From the NCBI GenBank assembly GCA_030704615.1, contig CM060734.1:54760042-54824041 (forward strand): 64,000 nucleotides of DNA, written 5' to 3'. The notes under the pieces are model-generated. The model was not told the origin of the DNA, ran no database searches, and saw nothing but the letters and a program-made list of their open reading frames with translations. The DNA comes from Takakia lepidozioides (Eukaryota > Streptophyta > Takakiopsida > Takakiales > Takakiaceae). The position numbers and the translations under genes were made by a program. Shown here piece after piece: positions 57,701 through 64,000 of the stretch (position 1 is the stretch's first letter; the number at the start of each line of letters is the position of its first letter).

Positions 57701-57975
57701 TGCCAGACATGCGCTTTGTATTGCATGATGTGGATCAGCAGCAGAAGGAACAGGCTATCTGTCACCATAGTGAAAAGCTGGCCATAGCTTTTGGGCTCAT
57801 CAGCACACCCCCTGGGACACCTATCCATATCATCAAGAATCTTAGGGTATGTGATGATTGCCATACCGCCAGCAAGTTCATCTCCAAGATTGTTGGCAGA
57901 CAGATTGTTGCAAGGGATGCTAAACGCTTTCACCACTTTAAGAATGGCGTATGTTCTTGTGGGGATTATTGGTGA
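54784..57975 (+). CDS. PPR protein, PLS class with E and DYW domains (organellar C-to-U RNA editing factor)
   Basis: Intronless frame of 1063 residues. About 75 residues of non-PPR N-terminus (targeting signal plausible, Gly-rich) precede roughly eight P-L-S triplets with typical S-motif VVSWNAMIAGFAQQGHGKEA and L-motif VSMYARCGS. These triplets are clearly diverged from each other, unlike the neighbour's array. The E domain has YGCMVGLLGRAGHLEEAAEL. The DYW domain has HSE (about 995-997), CDDC (about 1023-1026) and C-terminal GVCSCGDYW, so the deaminase signature is complete. Family role: site-specific C-to-U editing of plastid or mitochondrial transcripts. It stands 2.7 kb from, and divergent to, the other PPR gene; shared ancestry is evident but not recent. 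Some ferns use related variants for U-to-C editing; the canonical DYW ending here argues for C-to-U. Confidence 0.96.
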   Translation: MVRFELGNQLRLFSRYGSDGMGIGLGTSVISSDLDEGREKGGEGQGNVDYSGSVGDLRKLSKEGRLNQALRLLDRIDPQGIQAYTDTYVCLLQLCAKTKALADGKRVHAHIAKRGFKPDIFLGNTLVSMYTKCRSVVDARQVFDEMPERDVVSWNAVIAGYSQHGFGKEAFELFGKMQREGLMPNKVTYMSILNACTSPAALEEGKQVHANIIRSNCDRDVSVGNALVSMYARCGSTKDMRQVFAKMPERNVVSWNAMIAAFTQHGLGEDALELFRQMHREGEKPDKTTFLSILNACGSPAALEEGSQVHAHIIKAGFESDVRVGTALVSMYSRCGSVERACQVFRKMPERDVVSWNAMIAGFAQQGHGKEAFEHFRQMQVEGMKPNKITFMSILNACADPEGLEQGKQIHTQVAESGFKPHIHMGNALISMYARCKAVVDARQVFEKMPERDVVSWNALIAGYVQQGHSKETFQLFRQMQREGVKPDKLTFINILKACTSPTALEEGKGVHANIIRSGYEPDVYLGNILVSMYTRCGSVVDARRVFDKMPSRDVVSWSAIIAGYAQHGHAEDACKLFWQMQGEGMKPNMITFSSILKACASPTTCEEGRDVLAFMIRSGFEPDVSVGNALISMYARRGSLVVARQVFDQISEQDVVSWNKMIAAYAQHGYSEEVFELFLQMQQKGVKPNKFTFIGILSACASLAALDEGKQVHGQIMQNGFEVDVLVGSTLISMYAKCGSVVDARQVFDRMSERTVVSWNAMLAGYAQHGLCKDALRLFEFMQLEGVTPNDITFVSVLSACSHGGLVREGQHYFQSMSQDYGLTAMVEHYGCMVGLLGRAGHLEEAAELISKMPLEPDAGIWGSLLGACRKHGNSELAEHAAEGVLKLEPQNASVYVLLSNIYAAAGRWDEVAKVRNLMDVRGVKKEAGQSWIKVNNRIHSFVADDTLHPQTEEIYAELKRLIWQMTEAGYVPDMRFVLHDVDQQQKEQAICHHSEKLAIAFGLISTPPGTPIHIIKNLRVCDDCHTASKFISKIVGRQIVARDAKRFHHFKNGVCSCGDYW

Positions 57976-58867
57976 TATTTAAGTAAAACAACCAACAAGA
58001 TAGGCCTTTGGAGAAAAACAGCACAGAACCAGTTCAGGGCATTTTCTGGTATTATTTTCAATCCTTACACTAGGTCGCCTTAGCTTCAAAGGGCACACTC
58101 AATTATCAATGCTGCTGTCACACTCGCCCCAAAAGTCATTACTAGCAGCAAGAATCTGAGGGCTATCTGACCTTTCTGTATCATGTTCAAACGCTCAAAC
58201 AATTACTTGGTTAACCATTTTTGCACCTTTTGTGTATCTCTGTCATATGCTCAGCCATACACACTCCCTTGTTGTCTGAGTCTTTGTCTTGGATGAGCCC
58301 AAGTTTCAAGATACCTGACCATCATTTTTTCCCTTGATATCCTGTCTACTGTGTATTCTGATCTTTTTTCCGTTTTCCGTTTTTTTTCCCAAGAGGGGCC
58401 AGTGGCCCTGATCATTCATTGCAAGTTCAGCTGGTTGTGGTCAGTAGTGTTTCTCACCAACTTCACAATCTTTCAAAAAATCGTTCCACAGGCATACAAC
58501 GTCATAATGAAACATAGAGAAATGCGTTGCAAAGCTAATTTCAAGCAGAAATTTCGGTGTCATGGAAAGATAATATGAAGTAATAAAAGTATAAGTTTGT
58601 CATATAACTCAGGAGACGTCCTGTAGAGAACTATATCCAACACTTATGTTTGCATACAACACCTGAAAAAATATGAGAGCTATCCAGCTTCGAAGTTCAG
58701 CCAAGGCCACCGTTGTTGCACATGTTGTGTATGTGTGTGTCGCATCATGTATGCGTATGCCTATGCTTTTGTCTCAACTATCGCCAAGCCTCTAGCTTTC
58801 CAAGCCTCCATCCTCCTTCTTGCAATGGCCCACTTTTCCACTACCAACTATGAACTGTCCTAACTCC
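57976..58867. other. PPR gene 3' flank, no gene
   Basis: 3' UTR and intergenic DNA with T runs. No family recognised. Confidence 0.45.
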
Positions 58868-59008
58868 CCTGGTAGTGGGCACATACCACCTTGGAAGTGG
58901 TTGTGGGTTCAATCCACCCTTAGTGTCACAAATGTGTCCACCTTCCTAGCGGAAGGCAGTAACTCTTGGGGGTGAAGAGACACCATAATTTACGCTTCCT
59001 TCCAGAGG
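58868..59008 (+). repeat. SINE-like dispersed repeat, best copy
   Basis: Contains GGGCACATACCACC, a B-box-like GGTTCAATCC (58906-58915) in a GTGG/CCAC stem, CCACCTTCCTAGCGGAAGG and GACACCATAATTTACGC, followed by an ATTATTATTAT tail near 59010. It matches 8782-8950 (inverted) and, in its 3' half, 3368-3445. The short length, Pol III-like box and simple AT tail fit a tRNA-derived SINE, but no duplication was found. Confidence 0.5.
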
Positions 59009-59806
59009 CGTCAAATATTATTATTATCCAAGCATTACAACCTGCTACTCTTGCGCTCCCTCCATTCCAGATCTTTTGCTCCCTCTCTTGTAGAACCTTC
59101 GCCAAACTTGGCTGGCGTATGGACTGCATGTGGGGTCGCCACCCTCGTTCAGACTTCAGGCAAAGTCCTAGACGCTGGCGCCTTTGGTGCATTTTACTTA
59201 CAGACTCCATGAATCTCTCTTTCTCACGCAGCAAGCATCTGACCTCAAACCTGGTGGCCTTCATAAAGGGAGCTAGGTATTGCATGTTTGGCACAAGTCT
59301 CAATACATTTATATGGCTTCCAGGGCCAGACCCTGTTCTCTTGAAAAAAATAAAAAATTATATGTACATATACAAACCATACATGTATGTTTGGAATAAG
59401 TCCCACTCTTGTGTATCTATGGTACAAATATGTATATGTATGGTTCAATCTTGTATGTTGTGTCATGAATGTATGGGACAATCTTTGCATTGTCAACTAA
59501 CAACATCTTTAAAATAATCAATTTTGTTTGAACTATATGGTATATTTACTTTACATGAATTTATTTAAAAATAAAATAAAAATGGTTATGCATATGAAAG
59601 TTCATAATATGACAACCTGTTTATTTTTTTTATTTTTTTTAAACTTGTATCAGGGTTATTTGCAGGGATCAACAGTTTTATGGTCTCATATAAAGTTTAG
59701 TGGAGACCTTATCTTTGCATTTGCATATATACACACACCCAATTATTATGAGAGATTTCACCATAGTCTACCGTAACATAATAGTTCATTCATAAAGAAG
59801 TAGATG
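59009..59806. other. AT-rich spacer, no gene
   Basis: Contains ATGTATGT-type simple sequence around 59360-59470 and T/A runs. No coding similarity. Confidence 0.45.
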
Positions 59807-60069
59807 TACCGTACTTACCTAGCTTATTAATTCAAAATCAGGTGCCTAACTAAATTTAGAACTTTTTTGGAAAATGTGCCTAAAACTTAGGAAAACCTCC
59901 TGAGAACTGCCTAATTGCTCAAAAATTGTGGAAAGCAATTGTGGAAAATACCAAAATGTCCAAATATGTGGAAAAAAAGCCTAAATTGTATTATTTAAAG
60001 TCCAAAAAAAGGCAAAAATGCCTACAATTCAAATTTTTATGTCCACACAACTTCCATAGGGCCCTGCAT

Positions 60070-61919
60070 TCATGCAACTACATCTTCATAAGCCTCATCC
60101 CCTATCTCATATGAATCTTCTAATTCTGAAAGAAGGTTAAGGTTAGGAACATCATCATCCTCGATATGCAAGTTTGCAAGACATCGGCTCATGCTCTCAA
60201 TGACATTTCCATCAAGGTAGACATCAAGAACATCCTCCATGGCAAGATCTCCTTCCACTTGGGTGTCTGGGTTTGAAAACAAAGAAGATGTAAAATTGGC
60301 TCTCATTGCCTCACCTTGAAAGGCATCTTCAAAAGCTCGTAAAACTCCACAAAGTCTCCAACCTGACAAAATCATCTCCCGTTGGCACTTCACCTCCACC
60401 CAAGACTCATACAACGAACAAACCACAAGTTCGCGCATAATTGGCAACTATGTCTTCAATTGATCTACAGGCACACCAGCCTTTCTCTGTTCTTGAATCT
60501 CTCTTGCAGACCAATTCTTGAATCGAGCTGAAAATGCACACTTGAGTGGTCTCTGTAATATAACATCAACAGGCTGCAACTTTGATGTGCAATTTGCAGG
60601 AATGTATAAAAGACAAATATGAGGATGATTCTCCTTCATGTATGCCCTGAATCTTCAGACCGATGGACGCTCCAACAATCAATTAACCAGATCATTTTCT
60701 GGTCACTAGGCAACTGCAACCGGATCCTCTCAAATTGGAAATAAGGTAATATAATATTCTCCACAAATTCTTTGCAAGTGCTCAGGTTGGACCAATGGTT
60801 ATGGGAGATAGTCAAATGAAAACCATGTTTTGCAATACGACATGCCTCTGGACTCTTGGGTAATGATCTCTTTGTCTTACCCTTGAAAACAATCTGAAGA
60901 GGCAACATCCCACCATCCGCACAAGAAGAAACGCAAGCAGTTACAGCTCTGTTGTCCTCCACTCCAATCTGTGCCACATCTTTTTTACCCCGCCTTTCCC
61001 ATGTTCTCTCCCCTGCCATTGGTACCAAATAAATACCTGTCTGGTCGGTATTCACAATGAGACTCGGTGGGATGTTATATATCTTGACCAAATAGGCAAT
61101 CCGATGAGCCATAGTGGTGCCTTGGGCCTCCCAATCCCATGCATTGTTGTTGGTCATCTGTAACTCCAATTTAGTGAGTCATGCATGAACCTCCTAGTCC
61201 AATTCAAGCTGACACAAAATTGCCCCTGCAAGACATGAGGCACCTTCTCCCTGAAATAACCCAATATGATAGACTGCACAATGCTTGTATGGAATGATTG
61301 ACCAGCTGCCCGCATAGAAAATAAGAGATTGACCAAGTCCTGTACAATTACTGGATCCAAACCTGCTAAGGCCTTTGAATTGGGCCACTTAGAACCCCAA
61401 AAATGATTCCTCTCAATCATTGCCCGCACATGTGGCTTCAACTCTCCGCTGCTTGTGAACCAATTTGCAAGAGTGCTTCTTGTCAAATTGTCATAAGGAC
61501 TTGTAGGCTCTCCATGGACCCTGCAGGCACGTCGGAGATGATTGATTGCATCAACAAAAATTTTGTGCTGCTTCATTGTAGCTGCAATCTGTGGCCATGT
61601 CTCTGAGCTAAACCAATTGGTATATGTTCCTCTTGCTTTGCGCTTCCGACTTGGCCCTGATGTAGATCCCTGGGTGGGTTCAACGAGAACTTCAGGTTGA
61701 GCTTCTTTTTCAAGTCCAGACCGAGATGACGATGGACAAGCGAATGGTGCCTGCCGAGCCGATTCTCTAATAATGCGAGGGCGTCCTACTCTTCGCTTCG
61801 TACGCAGTCAACCCCTTCCTATCCATTGGGCCTAACTGTTCACCTTGTTTCCGAACCTCCTTTAGATGCTCGTCTTTGTTGACCTTAGAGAACATGGTTA
61901 ATAAATTGGATTGCGGCAT
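60070..61919 (-). pseudogene. Pogo-like DDE_1 transposase, broken frame
   Basis: From ATG 61919 the pieces are an N-terminal stretch (MPQSNLLTMFSKVNKDEH), then after a frame break near 61780 an AT-hook-like VGRPRI. A CENP-B-type DNA-binding region follows (LTRSTLANWFTSSGELKPHV, about 61490), then LNWSYR (about 61165). After a second break comes the catalytic core: NTDQTG (first Asp), WERRGKKDVAQIGVEDNRAV, WLIDCWSVH (second Asp). After a third break near 60640 comes LLYIPANCTSKLQPVDV (third acidic residue, DDD type). A TAG at 60448-60450 interrupts the C-terminal acidic tail. The three catalytic acids are present, and three of the four lesions are single-base. Role: cut-and-paste transposase for the surrounding element. 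Confidence 0.85.
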
Positions 61920-62357
61920 GGTGCTGGCACCTGCATTGTGCACAACAATTAACAACAATCAAAGTCCAAAAATATCAAATTGAAGATGCATTCACAGTTT
62001 GAGAGAGGGTCCAATTCATATGTAAAAGCCCTTCACAAATATGTAATCAAAATGCAATCATTACTTTTGAAATTTAGTGTGTGGGTCACTGTAATAAGCA
62101 CTTTGTAGGTCCTTTTGCACTTTCAAATTTGTGGGTAATCATCTCAAGTGCTTTTAGTGTTCATGCTTAGAGCTGCCACACATGCTTAGAGCAAGAGTTC
62201 TAGTCCCTTCTAAACAATCATAGTACCTCTTAGTCTGAGGCGCCCTCCTAGTACGTCCTGGTTTTATGATATTTGCAGCGTCGAGCTTCCAACTGCGGCT
62301 GCTGCCGTAAGTACCTCCGATGCCCTGCCACTTCCCTCGCCTCCAACCTGCCCAAAC

Positions 62358-62374
62358 TAGGTAAGTACGGTATG
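62358..62374 (+). repeat. Internal copy of the transposon terminus
   Basis: CTAGGTAAGTACGGTAT here equals the outer 15 bp of the right terminal repeat plus flanking TA and T (62691-62707). It lies about 330 bp inside the element. Confidence 0.85.
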
Positions 62375-62404
62375 CAGAGACACTAACCAAAAAACCAATT
62401 GAAA

Positions 62405-62420
62405 AGGTTTAGGGTTTAGG
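62405..62420 (-). promoter_or_regulatory. Telo-box-like motif upstream of transposase
   Basis: GGTTTAGGGTTTAGG (plus strand) is a two-unit plant telomere-type repeat about 490 bp upstream of the transposase ATG. Telo-boxes occur in plant promoters; a role here is inference. Confidence 0.35.
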
Positions 62421-62739
62421 CAGTTCCAGGCATGTAGGTGCGTACAGCCCTTCACTGCAGCCATTCTTTGATCACATACCAAACATTATGTGTTTTTTAA
62501 ATAAAATAACCTCAACAATAGTTTTTGAGGGAGGTCAAAAATTATTGCTCATCATTATCCAGCCTGGTCGACTGAAGTACATGCCTAATATTTGGGAAAT
62601 TACCTAGTTGAGATGCCTAAATAATAAAAACGAATCTGCCTAATAATATTCCATTTTTATTAATTATTAGGCGCGGAAGTGCCTAATAAGCTAGGTAAGT
62701 ACGGTATTCCTCTCATTTTACAATAATTGGGACGTTATG

Positions 62740-63255
62740 GCGCACGCGCGAGCTGACCGGTGGGCCCCGTGCACGGACGCCCGGCGGGGACCCCCCCCCC
62801 CGGCCCGTTGCGCGCGGTCGCCCACCTGCTGCCGCGGCCCCACCAACCGCGCCCGCGCTCCGCCGCGCCCCCAGTCCGCCCGCCAGTCCGCTGCCCGTGA
62901 GTCCAGTTCCCCTCAGTCCGCCAAACCATCAGTCTGCACGCCAGTCCGTTGTGCCAGTAAAATAACAACCGGTTCAATTTACCGGATATCGGGACGGTTA
63001 TTCCTATCTCAATACGAGTTTTGGTTACTCGTCCCCACAAGTCCACCCAACAATCCGCTGTGCCCGTCTGTTGCCCCCCAAGTCTGCCAGTCTGCCCGTC
63101 CGCGCCGGCCGAAGGATCTGGATCGTCCATTCTGAGAAACCCATCCACGCCATCCATGCCAATCCATTGTGCGAGTCCCGACCAGTCCACCCAACAGTCT
63201 GCCCGCCAGTCCGCCGCCCATGAGTCCGCTTTCCTCCAGTCCACTGATGATGTCG
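62740..63255 (+). repeat. GC-rich degenerate CCAGTCCG repeat region
   Basis: Words such as CCAGTCCG, CAGTCTGCC and GAGTCC recur about every 8-15 bp. Two longer segments resemble each other (CCGCCAGTCCGCTGCCCGTG near 62880 and CCGCCAGTCCGCCGCCCATG near 63200). Base composition is far more GC-rich than the neighbouring transposon. Open frames on both strands here are compositional. It may be the 5' region of the gene that follows. Confidence 0.7.
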
Positions 63256-63455
63256 CATCTGGACCGTCCATTCGCAAACGCCATCTGAGCCCTCCATTTT
63301 TAGGGCATGAATTGAAACCTTATCCCTGCCGCCTGCCACTTGCCAGCAACCGCGAACGTGCGCACTGATGCTCCTTGCACGTTGTCCATCGTGTCCAGTG
63401 TACTGCGGCGCGTTTCTTGCAGGTTCTGAAGCGTGTCCTCTGTACTGTACAGGGC

Positions 63456-64000
63456 ATGGACGTGGAAGCAGAAGGTGATGATATACTAAAAACGGGAAGC
63501 TGGATTATATCGCCTCTTCGACAAAGTTTGCAAACACCCAAACCAGGACCCTTCAACACGAAGGACCTCCAATGGAAGAGAGACACGCAATATGGTTATA
63601 TGGGTGCCAGACATAATGTTCTGAAGGCCTGCATACCGTGGGATAGAGTTGATGACTTTCTCCTTGGAGATGAGAGTTTGGTGGATTACCCCACTCAGTT
63701 TTGGGTGAATGTCCATACTAAAGTGCAACCCGGCATGCTAAAAGAGCCGAGAGCTTAGTTCTCTGAACAGTATCATGTGTGCTCCATCCTCATCGTCCTT
63801 TTGTAGTCTGATTGCATGTCTGTTGCCATTTTTTGTACCCACGTTCTGTGATTTCATGCTTCTAGAAGTCGCTAGATATCCATTGTGATTTTTATGTCCA
63901 GGTATCAATGCTGCTACGGTCCAGATGACAAGCGCACCAACAATGCGATAGTGGAGGATCCCAAACTGAAACGTGGAGGACCTCTTGTGGGTGCTGGAAC
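63456..64000 (+). CDS. Unidentified gene, 5' portion, runs off the window
   Basis: From an ATG at about 63456 an open frame reads MDVEAEGDDILKTGSW, LQTPKPGPFNTKDLQWKRDT, YMGARHNVLKACIPWDRVDD, FLLGDESLVDYPTQFWVNVH and stops at 63756-63758. A plausible acceptor (tgtccag) at about 63901 precedes another open stretch, YQCCYGPDDKRTNNAIVEDP then KLKRGGPLVGAG, reaching the window edge. Composition and the second segment look coding. No donor before the 63758 stop was found, so exon structure is uncertain. I do not recognise the family. Confidence 0.5.

Larger units (their letters stand above)
59809..62704 (-). mobile_element. Complete pogo-like DNA transposon, 2896 bp
   Basis: The perfect 21-bp terminal inverted repeats begin CCGTACTTACCTAGCTTATT (59809-59829 and the inverse at 62684-62704). 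TA is duplicated at both borders (59807-59808 and 62705-62706), as pogo/Tc1-mariner transposases produce. Both subterminal zones carry several TGCCTAA motifs. One minus-strand transposase gene fills the centre. A 17-bp piece of the right terminus recurs internally at 62358-62374. The ends are intact, but the transposase frame is broken, so mobility would need a helper in trans. Confidence 0.92.

Noticed and set aside
55240-57936. Many antisense and shifted frames inside the second PPR gene
   Set aside because: They are shadows of the repetitive PPR coding sequence.
62405-62420. Telomere or interstitial telomere tract
   Set aside because: Only about two TTTAGGG units are present, which is promoter telo-box scale, not a telomeric array.
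62735-63370. Long open frames on both strands
   Set aside because: They follow the GC-rich CCAGTCCG repeat; opposite-strand frames of similar length and composition argue against coding.

Overview
The window is nuclear DNA of a land plant. Its genes have short exons with GT-AG introns. They include a plastid ClpB3 chaperone with a transit peptide, the plastid-specific ribosomal protein PSRP5, a GONST-type Golgi sugar-nucleotide transporter, and two intact intronless DYW-type pentatricopeptide repeat (PPR) proteins of over 1000 residues. Very large near-identical PPR-DYW genes, long repeat-filled intergenic spaces and old gene fragments suggest a large-genome, seed-free plant such as a fern. 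That assignment is inferred from family character, not from a database match.

Layout. 1.4-7.8 kb: nine phase-consistent exons of a GDP-mannose-type transporter, with a LINE in the last intron. 7.8-16 kb: mostly repeat-derived DNA with LINE scraps, a PPR scrap, a broken RTF2 gene and a broken F-box/LRR gene. 16.08-21.17 kb: a 5.1-kb block bounded by 340-385 bp inverted repeats, holding a tandem repeat, a LINE endonuclease fragment and a decayed integrase-like gene with a dead splice acceptor. 21.4-22.4 kb: a PPR-DYW pseudogene. 22.8-24.5 kb: a decayed FRA3-like WD40 region. 25.8-27.3 kb: a frame-broken Crinkler/RHS-type NTPase gene. 28.2 kb: a MITE. 31.1-38.4 kb: ClpB3 in ten exons, with a LINE in intron 5. 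39.3-39.9 kb: PSRP5. 40.6-42.4 kb: a rearranged partial ClpB3 duplicate carrying a 27-nt LINE tail insertion. 43.0-44.6 kb: an unexplained array of CG-rich palindromes. 49.1-52.1 kb (minus) and 54.8-58.0 kb (plus): two intact divergent DYW PPR genes. 59.8-62.7 kb: a complete pogo-like transposon with perfect TIRs and a TA duplication, but a broken transposase. 63.4-64 kb: start of an unidentified gene running off the window.

Functionally, the intact genes serve organelles (plastid proteostasis, plastid ribosome, organellar C-to-U RNA editing) and the Golgi. They are not an operon or a pathway cluster. The rest is a record of transposition and gene decay. The least ordinary items are the integrase-like element with long inverted repeats, the Crinkler/RHS-like gene, the palindrome array, and the shared termini and subterminal motif linking the pogo-like element to the MITE. 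Exon borders were derived by hand from reading frame, splice consensus and remembered family sequences; no alignment was run.
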